From Prevotella sp. UBA2850 (lineage in GTDB: Bacteria > Bacteroidota > Bacteroidia > Bacteroidales > Bacteroidaceae): a DNA stretch of 64,000 bases. A model generated the notes under the pieces. That model worked only from the letters and a program-made list of their open reading frames with translations, was not told the origin of the DNA and did not search any database. Below are positions 16,345-25,443 of the stretch, one piece after another. Each line of letters opens with the position of its first letter. The first letter of the stretch is position 1. Position numbers and translations under genes: made by a program. Where the stretch lies: assembly GCA_002350805.1 (NCBI GenBank), contig DEFO01000058.1:1-64000 (forward strand). Direction: 5' to 3'.

Positions 16345-17322
16345 ATGAATACATTTATCAACGTAGAAGACATCGGCCCATTGGAGAAAGCACTGGCCGA
16401 GGCACAAGAAATCAAGAACGACCGTTATAAATATCAGCATCTGGGCAAGAACAAAACGCTCATGATGATCTTCTTCAATAACTCGCTACGCACACGCCTG
16501 TCCACCCAAAAGGCAGCCATGAACCTGGGTATGAATGTCATCGTACTCGACGTAAACGCCGGTGCCTGGAAGCTGGAGACCGAGCGTGGCGTCATCATGG
16601 ACGGCGACAAGAGCGAGCATTTGCTCGAAGCCATCCCCGTGATGGGTTGCTATTGCGACATGATTGGCGTGCGCAGCTTCGCCGGACTCACCGACCGCGA
16701 CTACGACTATGCCGAGACGGTGCTCAACCAATTCATCAAATACAGCGGCAAGCCCGTATTTGCCATGGAGACCGCCACCGTGCATCCGTTGCAGGCTTTT
16801 GCCGATTTGATTACCATCAAGGAGTATGCCGATGCCGAAATCGCTCCCACACGCCGTCCGAAGGTGGTGCTCACATGGGCTCCCCATTGCCGTGCGCTGC
16901 CTCAGGCCGTGCCCAACTCGTTCGCGCAATGGATGAATGCGGCCGACGTGGACTTTGTGATCACCCACCCCGAAGGCTACGAGCTGGACCCGAAGTTCGT
17001 GGGAAATGCGCGTGTGGAATACGACCAGATGAAAGCTTTGGCTGATGCCGACTTCGTGTATGCGAAGAACTGGAGCTGTCCGGGTGTCACCAACCCCGCC
17101 GACTACGGCAAGATTCTGTCGAAAGACATGAGCTGGACCATCGACGCAGCACACATGGCGGTGACCAACAACGGAAAATTCATGCACTGTCTGCCCGTCC
17201 GCCGCGGTCTGATTGTCACCGACGACGTCATCGAAAGTCCTAACTCCATCGTCATTCCCGAAGCCGCCAACCGCGAAATATCGTGTTCGGTGGTCATCAA
17301 ACGAATGCTGGAGACCATGTAA
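16345..17322 (+). CDS. argF': N-succinyl-L-ornithine transcarbamylase
   Basis: The 325-residue transcarbamylase uses carbamoyl phosphate and, in Bacteroidota, N-succinyl-L-ornithine rather than ornithine in arginine synthesis. The carbamoyl-phosphate loop is altered to FFNNSLRTRLSTQ (43-55) from the usual STRT form, and the HCLPVRRG motif lies at 281-288. The altered loop and the EAIPVMGCYCD region match my memory of the Bacteroides fragilis SOTCase. It lies downstream of proBA, linking two routes that start from glutamate. Confidence 0.9.
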   Translation: MNTFINVEDIGPLEKALAEAQEIKNDRYKYQHLGKNKTLMMIFFNNSLRTRLSTQKAAMNLGMNVIVLDVNAGAWKLETERGVIMDGDKSEHLLEAIPVMGCYCDMIGVRSFAGLTDRDYDYAETVLNQFIKYSGKPVFAMETATVHPLQAFADLITIKEYADAEIAPTRRPKVVLTWAPHCRALPQAVPNSFAQWMNAADVDFVITHPEGYELDPKFVGNARVEYDQMKALADADFVYAKNWSCPGVTNPADYGKILSKDMSWTIDAAHMAVTNNGKFMHCLPVRRGLIVTDDVIESPNSIVIPEAANREISCSVVIKRMLETM

Positions 17323-17358
17323 GGACAGGCGTTATCCGACAAAAACTTACGGAAAATC

Positions 17359-18069
17359 ATGAAAAGAATAAGATTACTAGCCTTACTCTACTTCATTTCG
17401 GTGGGCACGCTGATCTTCCTGACCTACTCCTACCACGAAGGTAATCACAACGACCTGACCAAGGTCGTTGTGACCATTAGTGCCAACGTGGTGGTAGTGT
17501 CGCTCATCTTCGCCGCCCTGATACTCTACATCAACAACCGCAAGCTGAAAGAAACCAACAAAACGCTCTACCAGATCTACCTCGACAACATTGAGTATCG
17601 CAAACAGGAGAAACAGCAGCGCGAGTTGTACGAGCGGGTCATTGAGGAGTTGAAGAAAGAGAATGAGAGCCTGCATTCCAACGAGCAGCCCCGCTATAAG
17701 AACAGCAACCTGGCCGACCACGACAAGCAGGACATACTGAGTAAGATCATCAATGTGATGGAGTATTCCGACAAAATCTACGACAACGACTTCGACCTGA
17801 ACACCCTGGCCGAGATGGTCGGCACGAACTACAAGTATGTCTCGCAAGTCATCAACCAGGAGTTCAACAAGAACTTCAGTGCCTATCTGAGCGAATACCG
17901 CGTCCACGAAGCCTGCCGCAAGCTGGCCGACAGGAATTTCAGCAACATGACGCTCGAGGCCATCGCCGAAAGTGTAGGTTTTAAGTCACGTTCCAACTTC
18001 ATTGCATGTTTCAAGAAAGCTACCGGAATGACACCTTCCGAGTATCAAAAACAAGCAAATCGCAGATAA
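17359..18069 (+). CDS. Membrane-anchored AraC-type regulator
   Basis: The 236-residue protein has two transmembrane helices (about 7-21 and 34-54), a charged coiled coil (about 60-108) and an AraC-type double helix-turn-helix (about 125-232: LNTLAEMVGTNYKYVSQVI, LEAIAESVGFKSRSNF, GMTPSEYQKQ). With no large sensor domain, it is likely a small membrane-bound regulator; the signal is unknown. It starts 36 bp after argF' and may be co-transcribed. Confidence 0.8.
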   Translation: MKRIRLLALLYFISVGTLIFLTYSYHEGNHNDLTKVVVTISANVVVVSLIFAALILYINNRKLKETNKTLYQIYLDNIEYRKQEKQQRELYERVIEELKKENESLHSNEQPRYKNSNLADHDKQDILSKIINVMEYSDKIYDNDFDLNTLAEMVGTNYKYVSQVINQEFNKNFSAYLSEYRVHEACRKLADRNFSNMTLEAIAESVGFKSRSNFIACFKKATGMTPSEYQKQANRR

Positions 18070-18145
18070 TTCTCCCCATTTACAGGGATGATGAAAGCAA
18101 AAAGTGTTTAAAATCATGATTTAGAACACAGAAAAAGTAAATATT

Positions 18146-18177
18146 TTTGCAAAGATAAACTTTTTTACATATCTTTG
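18146..18177 (+). promoter_or_regulatory. Promoter of a candidate small RNA
   Basis: TTTG (18146-18149), a 20-bp spacer and TATCTTTG (18170-18177), a full consensus match that precedes no annotated gene. Confidence 0.65.
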
Positions 18178-18183
18178 CACCAT

Positions 18184-18310
18184 GTTATTAACGACAAACA
18201 CAGGAACAAAACTAGATGAACCTTAGGAAATGATATTATAGGTTTAAGTAAAAGGTAAGTAAGTAGTAACGCAGAAACGGCCCTGAAGTGATTTCACGGT
18301 CGTTTTTTTT
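18184..18310 (+). ncRNA. Candidate small RNA with intrinsic terminator
   Basis: A consensus promoter ends at 18177, and about 100 nt later a hairpin (AACGGCC ... GGTCGTT closing an inner GTG/CAC, about 18277-18304) runs into eight T residues (18303-18310). The predicted transcript is about 125 nt. A 14-codon frame starts at 18182, at or before the expected transcription start, and shows no amino-acid run, so a coding role is unlikely. No Rfam family recognised. The next gene has its own promoter starting in the T-tract. Confidence 0.5.
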
Positions 18311-18338
18311 GTGCATTCACCAAAAAAGTGTACTTTTG
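18308..18338 (+). promoter_or_regulatory. Promoter of the DUF6057-like gene, copy 1
   Basis: TTTG (18308-18311), a 19-bp spacer and TACTTTTG (18331-18338). The -33 element overlaps the end of the upstream terminator T-tract. Confidence 0.65.
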
Positions 18339-18388
18339 CATATCAGAACATCATCTGACCAAAAACCATTCTGTAACAACCAACCCAA

Positions 18389-19801
18389 ATGAGTTTCTCG
18401 CTGAAAAGGCATTACATCTACGGAGTACTGGCTGCATGGGCACTGGCCTGCCTGGCCTTCTTCCTGTTTTGCTATCCCTATCACTTTTTCTATCAGGAGC
18501 AGAATCAGGTTTTCCTGCTCACCTGGTCGTATGTCGCCTCCTATGGTGAGCGTAACGGATGGTTGGCTCGTCTCGCGGGCGATTTTCTCACTCAGTTTTA
18601 TTATTATCTCTATCTCGGACCTGTCATCCTGACACTTTGCCTGTTGGTGATGGGCGACTTGTTACGCCGCATCTTGCAGCTCATAGGCCTCCACCGCAAC
18701 CCCGCCACGTGGCTGGCCATCATCGGCATGACCATCGAGGGCATATTCTTTCTGCGGGCAGAGTACCGTCTGTCATCGCTCATCGGCATCATCGGATGGC
18801 TGGCAGGCGCCTGGATGGTGGCATGGCTGGTTCGTAAGAAGCGCCTGCTGGGCCTGTTGGCATTGCCTGTGGCATGCGTTGCCTGCTGGTGGTGCTTCGG
18901 CACACCGCAACTGGGCAAGATAGGAAAGCCCGATTTCATCTTGGAGAAAAACTTTGCCGTCGACAACGAATACTACTGGGGACATTACAATCAGGTAGAG
19001 CAACTGGTCGAACAGTCGGCCTATCGTACCGACATCATGATGTTTTTCTACAACCTGGTGCAGGCTCAGAAAGGACAACTGCCCGACAAGCTGCTGAAAT
19101 ACTCGCCCCACGAGTTGGGCACCTTCTATCAGATTGGTCCCGAGACGCCGCGCCTCATCATCAACAACATGAATGAGCTTTACTGGGCTTTGGGCGACAT
19201 GACATTCACCGAGCGGGCCGCCCTGATGAACAGTGTCTTCTCGCAGGACAACCGCAACGCCCGCATGATGAAACGGCTAGCCGAATGCAACCTCGTCAGC
19301 GGCGACATAGAGGCAGCCAACAAGTATCTGGGCATTCTAGACCATACCCTCGCCTACCGCCACTGGGCCGCCAACATGAGGCAGAACCACGGCGTGCTGC
19401 TAGAGGAGAAACGCCAGATGCGCAACCAGAAAGACACCCTGATGCTGAACGACAATGCCCACAACATCATGACACAGCTGCTCGACAGCAACCCCAAGAA
19501 CACCGTTGCACTCGACTATATGCTGTGCAGCCTGCTGTTGCTGCGCGACATCGAAGGGTTCAAGCGCGACTACGACCGCTACTGCATGAGCCAGCAGCCA
19601 GAACAGGTGAAGCCGCTCTACCAGCAGGCACTCTGCATCTGGCTGGCCGGCACACAGGCACCGCCCGACGAGTGGTCGCGATACATCAAAAGCCCGGAAG
19701 TGATGCAGCGGTTTGCCGACTACAACCGACAGCGAGGCAGCAGCCGTTTCAAAGACACCTATTGGTATTATTTCGACAAAACTCAAGCCCGCCGACCATG
19801 A
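18389..19801 (+). CDS. DUF6057-like polytopic membrane protein, copy 1
   Basis: The 470-residue protein has an N-terminal half with about six to seven hydrophobic helices and a soluble C-terminal half (about 190-470) of TPR-like helices (MMKRLAECNLVSGDIEAANKYL). The N-terminal signature HFFYQEQNQVFLL ... DFLTQFYYYLYLGP recurs in the two paralogues at 29.8-31.5 and 33.7-35.3 kb. I assign it to the DUF6057 group from memory. Function unknown. Its stop overlaps the start of the CxxCH lipoprotein by 4 bp, so the two are translationally coupled. It is about 80-110 residues shorter than the paralogues. Confidence 0.7.
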   Translation: MSFSLKRHYIYGVLAAWALACLAFFLFCYPYHFFYQEQNQVFLLTWSYVASYGERNGWLARLAGDFLTQFYYYLYLGPVILTLCLLVMGDLLRRILQLIGLHRNPATWLAIIGMTIEGIFFLRAEYRLSSLIGIIGWLAGAWMVAWLVRKKRLLGLLALPVACVACWWCFGTPQLGKIGKPDFILEKNFAVDNEYYWGHYNQVEQLVEQSAYRTDIMMFFYNLVQAQKGQLPDKLLKYSPHELGTFYQIGPETPRLIINNMNELYWALGDMTFTERAALMNSVFSQDNRNARMMKRLAECNLVSGDIEAANKYLGILDHTLAYRHWAANMRQNHGVLLEEKRQMRNQKDTLMLNDNAHNIMTQLLDSNPKNTVALDYMLCSLLLLRDIEGFKRDYDRYCMSQQPEQVKPLYQQALCIWLAGTQAPPDEWSRYIKSPEVMQRFADYNRQRGSSRFKDTYWYYFDKTQARRP

Positions 19802-21312
19802 GAAAAGCCACCTACACACGCCATATCGTGCTCCTGCTGCTGGCCGTCTGCTGTCTGGCAGCCTGCACGCCCAAGCCGGGAACTAGCGTCAGGAAAGCCC
19901 CGCAGCAACCTGTCATTTACCCCGACTACACCGATATCACCATTCCCCGCAACATCGCACCGCTCAACTTCCTGTTGCGCGACAATCGTTGTGAGGCCCT
20001 GCAGGTGACTGTCGAGGGCGCCCGCCATGCACTCACCCTGAATGCCAAGGGCAACAAAGCAGTCTTTAAGATGGCCGACTGGAAAGAACTGATGGCCGAG
20101 AGCCCGCGCCTGACGGTCACCATCACCGCCCTCATCGCCGGACAGTGGACCGAATACAAGCCATTCACATGGCAGGTGGTCAGCGACGAGCTAGACCCCT
20201 GTCTTACCTACCGACTCATTGAGCCCGACTACGAGATATTCAACAACCTCACCCTGCGCGAGCGGTGCGTTGAGAACTTCGACGAGCGCATTATCTGCGA
20301 CTATCAACAGGTGGGCAACCGCTGCATGAACTGCCATACTTTCGGCCATCAGAACCCGCAACTGTCCATGATGTATGTACGCGGAGAGGGCGGCGGAGCC
20401 GTGCTCAACCAAAACGGAATGTTGCGAAAACTCGCCTTGAAGACACCCGAGATGGTGTCGGGCAGCGTCTATTTCGGCTTCAGTCCGTCGGGACGCTACG
20501 TGGTATTCTCTACCAATATCATCATCCCTGCCTTCCACTCCACCCCGAGCAAACGCCTTGAGGTCTACGACAAGGCTTCGGACGTCTATGTGGCTGACCT
20601 GCAACAGAATATCATCATCCACTCGCCGCTACTCGCCGACAGTCTGGCTTTCGAGACCTTCCCCACCTTCGCGCCCGACGGCCGCCACATCTATTTCTGC
20701 CGGGCGCCGCATGTGCAACTGCCCCAACAACTCGAGCAGTTGCAATATCGTCTCTGCCGCATTGCCTTCGATGAACAGACGGGCCAGCTGGGTGCGCAGG
20801 TAGACACCATTCTCAGCCCACAAATCATCCGGTCGATGCTGTCGGCAAACAACCAGCAGCTCCCCACAACCGGCATTCCGGCCTCCGTCTGTCATCCGCG
20901 CGTCAGCCCCAACGGCCGCTACCTGCTCTTCACCGTGCAAGACTACGGCACCTTCCCCATCTGGCATCGCGAGAGCCAGCAGCGCTTGCTCGACCTGCAG
21001 ACCGGCCGTCTGATGATGCTCGACAACGTCAATAGCGAGAAGAGCGACACCTATCACTCATGGTCTTCCAACAGCCGGTGGTTTGTTTTTGCCTCGAAAC
21101 GCGACGACGGCCTCTACGGAAAGCCATATTTCTGTTACGTCGACCGCCAGGGACGGGCCCACAAACCCTTCTGTCTGCCGCAAAAAGACCCGTCGTTCTA
21201 CGACCAGTGCCTCAAATCGTTCAATGCCCCTGAGCTAGGCCGCGGTCCCGTACCCTTCTCCGCCAGCGACGTAAAACGCATCATGAAACAAGAAGGTGAG
21301 CCTTTCAAATAG
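19798..21312 (+). CDS. Lipoprotein with one c-type heme motif and a TolB/PD40-like propeller, copy 1
   Basis: The 504-residue protein has a lipobox (LAAC, Cys23), a conserved YPDYTDITIPRNIAPLNF segment (41-58), a single CMNCH heme-binding motif (176-180), and C-terminal blade-like repeats (YFGFSPSGRYVVFSTN, FPTFAPDGRHIYF, HPRVSPNGRYLLFT, HSWSSNSRWFVFASKRDDG). It is inferred to be a periplasm-facing lipoprotein with covalently bound heme and a beta-propeller. The start at 19798 is chosen for the signal and ATGA overlap; the frame is open upstream but that part lies in the DUF6057 gene. Two paralogues follow at 28.3 and 32.2 kb. Confidence 0.75.
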   Translation: MRKATYTRHIVLLLLAVCCLAACTPKPGTSVRKAPQQPVIYPDYTDITIPRNIAPLNFLLRDNRCEALQVTVEGARHALTLNAKGNKAVFKMADWKELMAESPRLTVTITALIAGQWTEYKPFTWQVVSDELDPCLTYRLIEPDYEIFNNLTLRERCVENFDERIICDYQQVGNRCMNCHTFGHQNPQLSMMYVRGEGGGAVLNQNGMLRKLALKTPEMVSGSVYFGFSPSGRYVVFSTNIIIPAFHSTPSKRLEVYDKASDVYVADLQQNIIIHSPLLADSLAFETFPTFAPDGRHIYFCRAPHVQLPQQLEQLQYRLCRIAFDEQTGQLGAQVDTILSPQIIRSMLSANNQQLPTTGIPASVCHPRVSPNGRYLLFTVQDYGTFPIWHRESQQRLLDLQTGRLMMLDNVNSEKSDTYHSWSSNSRWFVFASKRDDGLYGKPYFCYVDRQGRAHKPFCLPQKDPSFYDQCLKSFNAPELGRGPVPFSASDVKRIMKQEGEPFK

Positions 21313-21329
21313 AATAGCCCACCCATACC

Positions 21330-21345
21330 TATCCATTAGTGGATA
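21330..21345. terminator. Short hairpin between converging genes
   Basis: TATCCA / TGGATA with a 4-base loop in the 39-bp gap between the stops of the CxxCH protein and trpG. The stem is short and lacks a strong U-tract, so it is a weak bidirectional candidate. Confidence 0.35.
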
Positions 21346-21351
21346 TCTACT

Positions 21352-21918
21352 TTATAGATTCATCCAATTGCGCACAATGTCATGCCCTTGCGGGGTGAGC
21401 ACACTCTCAGGATGGAACTGTATGCCATGAATGTTGTAGCTCCGGTGGCGCAAAGCCATAATCTGTCCTTCGTCGCTTAAAGCTGTGATTTCCAGCGTGT
21501 CAGGAAGAGACTCTTTATCGACCACCCAACTATGATATCGTCCCATGGTGATACGCCGTGGCAAACCTGCAAAGATGGGGTCATTGCCCAACTGGGTGCC
21601 TTCGGTGGCTACACCATGGAACACCTCACTCAGATTGACAAGCTGCGCGCCAAACACCTCACCTATGGCCTGATGACCCAAGCATACACCGAGCATGGGT
21701 TTATGGCCGGCATAGGTACGGATGACATCGAGCAACAGTCCTGCCTCCGACGGGATGCCCGGTCCTGGCGAAAGGATGATGCGGTCGAACGGCTGCAGCT
21801 GCGGAAGCGTAAACTGATCGTTTCGAAGCACTGTGACATCTGCTCCCAACTCTTTTACAAGATGACTCAGGTTGTAGGTAAACGAGTCGTAATTATCAAT
21901 GATCACTATTTTCATCAT
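21352..21918 (-). CDS. trpG: Anthranilate synthase glutaminase component
   Basis: The 188-residue class I glutamine amidotransferase gives ammonia to TrpE for anthranilate synthesis. Visible: DNYDSFTYNL at the N-terminus, oxyanion region SPGPGIPSEAG, nucleophile Cys79 in GVCLGHQAIG, and the His-Glu pair in QFHPES near the C-terminus. The lack of a chorismate-lyase fusion and the position after trpE favour TrpG over PabA. Last gene of the trp operon, 35 bp after trpE. Confidence 0.93.
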   Translation of the reverse strand: MMKIVIIDNYDSFTYNLSHLVKELGADVTVLRNDQFTLPQLQPFDRIILSPGPGIPSEAGLLLDVIRTYAGHKPMLGVCLGHQAIGEVFGAQLVNLSEVFHGVATEGTQLGNDPIFAGLPRRITMGRYHSWVVDKESLPDTLEITALSDEGQIMALRHRSYNIHGIQFHPESVLTPQGHDIVRNWMNL

Positions 21919-21953
21919 GCAATGTCTTATTCAATTTCTCAGATTCTTTTTCT

Positions 21954-23369
21954 CTACATGCGCTCTGCCATGGCGATAGCCCGTCTGAGCGCCCCCAGTT
22001 TGTTATTCACTTCCTGCAACTCATACTCTTCGTTGCTTTTGGAAACGATACCACCGCCAGCCTGAAACCACAGTTCGCCATTGCGACTGACAAAAGTGCG
22101 AATGGTAATAGCCTGATTGAGCGTTCCATTCAGTCCGATGAAACCTATACATCCGCCATAGGCGCCACGGTTGTGGGGCTCATATTCGCTGATAAGCTGC
22201 ATGGCCCGGACCTTAGGTGCGCCTGAAAGCGTGCCTGCAGGAAAGGTGTCGATAAAAGCCTTGATTGGGTCGGCACCAGCATCCAGCTCGCCACTGACAC
22301 GGCTCACCAAGTGAATCACATGACTATAATACTGCAAATCTTTATAAAAATCAACCTTCACATCATGGCAGTTGCGGCTCAGATCGTTGCGTGCCAAGTC
22401 GACCAACATCACGTGTTCGGCATTCTCTTTAGGGTCATGACGCAAATATTCGGCATTGACTTTGTCTTGCTCGGCGTTGCCCGTACGGCGGGTAGTCCCC
22501 GCAATAGGATCGATATAAGCACGGAAACCACCTTCTGTATTCCCGGTCTGGGCCTCTATCCTGCAATGAGTCTCCGGGGAACTGCCAAAAATGCGGAAGC
22601 CGCCAAAGTCGAAATAGAAAAGATAAGGACTGGGATTGATGCTCCTCAACACACGATAGAGCTTGAAATCATCGCCTTCGAAGCGTTGAACGAAACGACG
22701 CGAGAGCACAATCTGAAACACATCGCCACGCTGACAATGCTGAATGCCCCGCCGGATGTTGGCTTTGTGCTCCTCGTCGGTTAGCGTCGAGGTGGTTTCG
22801 CCAACAGCATGGAATTCGTAAGTCGGAATGTTGGTCTTGTTGATATGCCGTTCCAAGTCGTCAAGATCTTTTTCTTCGCCAAGCGTGACCATGGTAAGCT
22901 GGTTGTTGAAGTGGTCGAACACGATGATGTCCCGATAGAGAATATAGTACATATCGGGGGCATCGTTGCGCTCCATGGTCTCGTCTTTTACGGCAATATT
23001 CTCAAAATAGCGCACCGCATTGAACGATGTATAGCCATAAAGTCCACAAAACTGAGCGTTCTCTCCCTCGACCTTCAACCGGGATAGAAATGCGCGGATG
23101 GCATGGTCGGCGCGATAAACATCGTTCACCTCATGGCTTGTGGTCGAGCCATCAGGGAACGTACAAACAGCTTCGCCATGACCAATGGCCACACTGCCAA
23201 TAGGATTTAGGGCGATAAACGAGCGCGCATTGTCGTTGCCGTGATAGTCGCTGCTCTCCATCAGTACACTCATGGGATAGATGTCGCGCAACCGCATATA
23301 CACTCCTACGGGGGTGTAGAGGTCGGCCAGAATCGTACGACTCACCGTCTGATAGTTAAAAATTTCCAT
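21954..23369 (-). CDS. trpE: Anthranilate synthase component I
   Basis: The 471-residue chorismate-utilising enzyme makes anthranilate. The N-terminal LMESSDYHGNDNARSF resembles the LLES Trp feedback-binding motif of TrpE. The catalytic core shows QIVLSRRF, PSPYLFYFDFGGFRIFGSSPE, PIAGTTRRTGN, DLARNDLSR, and GTLSGAPKVRAM. The start overlaps the end of trpB by 14 bp, indicating coupling. Confidence 0.95.
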   Translation of the reverse strand: MEIFNYQTVSRTILADLYTPVGVYMRLRDIYPMSVLMESSDYHGNDNARSFIALNPIGSVAIGHGEAVCTFPDGSTTSHEVNDVYRADHAIRAFLSRLKVEGENAQFCGLYGYTSFNAVRYFENIAVKDETMERNDAPDMYYILYRDIIVFDHFNNQLTMVTLGEEKDLDDLERHINKTNIPTYEFHAVGETTSTLTDEEHKANIRRGIQHCQRGDVFQIVLSRRFVQRFEGDDFKLYRVLRSINPSPYLFYFDFGGFRIFGSSPETHCRIEAQTGNTEGGFRAYIDPIAGTTRRTGNAEQDKVNAEYLRHDPKENAEHVMLVDLARNDLSRNCHDVKVDFYKDLQYYSHVIHLVSRVSGELDAGADPIKAFIDTFPAGTLSGAPKVRAMQLISEYEPHNRGAYGGCIGFIGLNGTLNQAITIRTFVSRNGELWFQAGGGIVSKSNEEYELQEVNNKLGALRRAIAMAERM

Positions 23370-24564
23370 ATTCTTTAGCTAAGTTTTTGTTATTCAAGTA
23401 GGTTTCTACATCTTTATCGCCACGTCCACTGACCGTAAGCACCACTACATCGTCTTTCATGAACTGCATTTTCTTCAATGCTGCAATGGCATGAGCACTC
23501 TCGATGGCTGGAATAATGCCTTCCATGCGTGTCAGCTCATAACCGGCATAGATAGCCTCATCGTCGTTGATGCTCAGCACTCTCGACCGGCCTTTACTTG
23601 CCATATTACAATGCATGGGCCCTACGCCAGGGTAGTCCAGGCCGGCAGAAATGGAGAACGCCTCCTGTATCTGGCCGTCGTCATCTTGCATAACGAGCAT
23701 CTTCGCACCATGCAGAATACCTGTTGTGCCCCGATGAATAGTAGCCGCAGTATGGTCTGTATCCCATCCCTGGCCGCCAGCCTCAGCCAGCACAATCTTT
23801 ACACGCTCGTCATCCACATAGTGATAGATAGTGCCTGCGGCATTGCTGCCACCACCGATGCAAGCCATAAGATAATCGGGATAATCACGCCCTATCTTCT
23901 CTTGCAATTGCCATTTGATTTCCTCGGAGATGACACTCTGCATACGGGCAACCAGGTCGGGATAGGGATGAGGACCCATGGTCGAACCGACGATATAGAA
24001 CGTGTCCTGCGGATGGCAACACCAGTCGCGAATGGCTTCCGAACAAGCATCAGAGAGCGTCATGTTTCCGGTACGCACCGGATGCACCTGCGCACCAAGC
24101 ATCTTCATACGTTCCACGTTGGTGTGCTGCCGCTCCACGTCGGTTGCACCCATAAACACCTCGCACTTCATATCCATCAGCGCACATACGGTGGCCGTTG
24201 CCACGCCGTGCTGCCCTGCCCCAGTCTCAGCTATGACACGTGTCTTGTCCATCTTCTTTGCCAGAAGAATCTGTCCGATGGTGTTATTGATTTTATGGGC
24301 ACCTGTATGGTTAAGGTCTTCGCGTTTCAGATAAAGCTGGCAGCCATACTTCTCACTCATGCGACGGGCATAATAAAGAGGTGACGGCCGGCCCACATAG
24401 TCGCGCAGCAACTGGTGATACTCTTGTTTGAACTCATCACTTGTGATGATGGGCAGATAGGCTTCTTGCAGATCGTGCACACACTTGTACAGTATTTCGG
24501 GCACGTATGCACCGCCAAACTCCCCATAGAAACCTTTATCATTGACTAAAAAACTATCTTTCAT
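23356..24564 (-). CDS. trpB: Tryptophan synthase beta chain
   Basis: The 402-residue PLP enzyme condenses indole and serine to tryptophan. The PLP lysine is Lys91 in HTGAHKINN, followed by AETGAGQHGVATAT; the GGGSNA phosphate loop is also visible. Of TrpB1 type and normal length. It follows trpA by 68 bp, the widest gap in the operon, with no clear promoter in it. Confidence 0.96.
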   Translation of the reverse strand: MKDSFLVNDKGFYGEFGGAYVPEILYKCVHDLQEAYLPIITSDEFKQEYHQLLRDYVGRPSPLYYARRMSEKYGCQLYLKREDLNHTGAHKINNTIGQILLAKKMDKTRVIAETGAGQHGVATATVCALMDMKCEVFMGATDVERQHTNVERMKMLGAQVHPVRTGNMTLSDACSEAIRDWCCHPQDTFYIVGSTMGPHPYPDLVARMQSVISEEIKWQLQEKIGRDYPDYLMACIGGGSNAAGTIYHYVDDERVKIVLAEAGGQGWDTDHTAATIHRGTTGILHGAKMLVMQDDDGQIQEAFSISAGLDYPGVGPMHCNMASKGRSRVLSINDDEAIYAGYELTRMEGIIPAIESAHAIAALKKMQFMKDDVVVLTVSGRGDKDVETYLNNKNLAKEYGNF

Positions 24565-24632
24565 TTTGCTAAATATGCTGGTTTTGTTCGAATCTTATTG
24601 TTTGTTCTACTGCTGAACCGTCCAGGGTCACA

Positions 24633-25415
24633 TTACTTACTCAAGGCATCGTAGAGCAAGTCCATAGCCTTGTCGGGATGCTGTGTTTCGTTGAGAAGTG
24701 TGACAAACTTCGATCCGATAATCGCACCGGCAGCATGCTGTTGTGCACTATCGAGAGTCTGCTTGTTGGAAATGCCGAAACCTATCATCCGGGGATTGCG
24801 CAGGTTCATCGAGTTGATGTGCCTGAAATACTCTTGCTTGGCCGCATTGAAACTCTGCTGGGCACCCGTTGTGCTGGCCGAGCTGACCATATAGATGAAG
24901 CCATTGGTATGCTCGTCAATGAAACGGATGCGCTCTTCGCTTGTTTCCGGGGTTATCATCATGATTACCCGCAAATCGTAGCGGTCGGCCACCGGTTTCA
25001 CCACGTCAAGATAGTCTTGAAAGGGCAGGTCGGGAATAATCATACCCGAAACGCCACACTCCACACAACTCTGGCAGAAACGTTCTATGCCATAGTGCAG
25101 AATGACATTGAGATACCCCATCATCACGAGTGGAATATGCACCTTGTCTTTTATATCTCGTAATTGGCCGAACAGGCGGGTTAATGTCATTCCGTTTTTC
25201 AAGGCCACGGTTCCAGCACTTTGTATGACAGGCCCGTCGGCAAGCGGGTCGCTAAAAGGAATGCCAACCTCTATCATATCGATGCCCCGCCGTTGCAAGG
25301 TCAGAATCACGTCTGCCGTACCCTCCAAGGTGGGGCAGCCGGCACAGAAATAGAGCGAAAGCAGTTTGCGCCCTTTTGAACACGTAAACAGTTGGTTAAT
25401 CTTATTCATTGTCAT
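24633..25415 (-). CDS. trpA: Tryptophan synthase alpha chain
   Basis: The 260-residue TIM barrel cleaves indole-3-glycerol phosphate to indole and glyceraldehyde 3-phosphate. Visible: MIEVGIPFSDPLADGPVIQ with the catalytic Glu and Asp, GMIIPDLPFQD, IYMVSSASTTG, and GFGISNKQ. Start could be MNKINQ, two codons later. 28 bp after trpF. Confidence 0.95.
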   Translation of the reverse strand: MTMNKINQLFTCSKGRKLLSLYFCAGCPTLEGTADVILTLQRRGIDMIEVGIPFSDPLADGPVIQSAGTVALKNGMTLTRLFGQLRDIKDKVHIPLVMMGYLNVILHYGIERFCQSCVECGVSGMIIPDLPFQDYLDVVKPVADRYDLRVIMMITPETSEERIRFIDEHTNGFIYMVSSASTTGAQQSFNAAKQEYFRHINSMNLRNPRMIGFGISNKQTLDSAQQHAAGAIIGSKFVTLLNETQHPDKAMDLLYDALSK

Positions 25416-25443
25416 CTATTTTGTTTTTGTGTGGTTTTTGGGT

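Noticed and set aside
18182..18226. A 14-codon frame as a possible leader peptide for the DUF6057 gene
   Set aside because: The ATG lies at or before the expected transcription start, has no run of any amino acid, and the downstream gene has its own promoter after the terminator.
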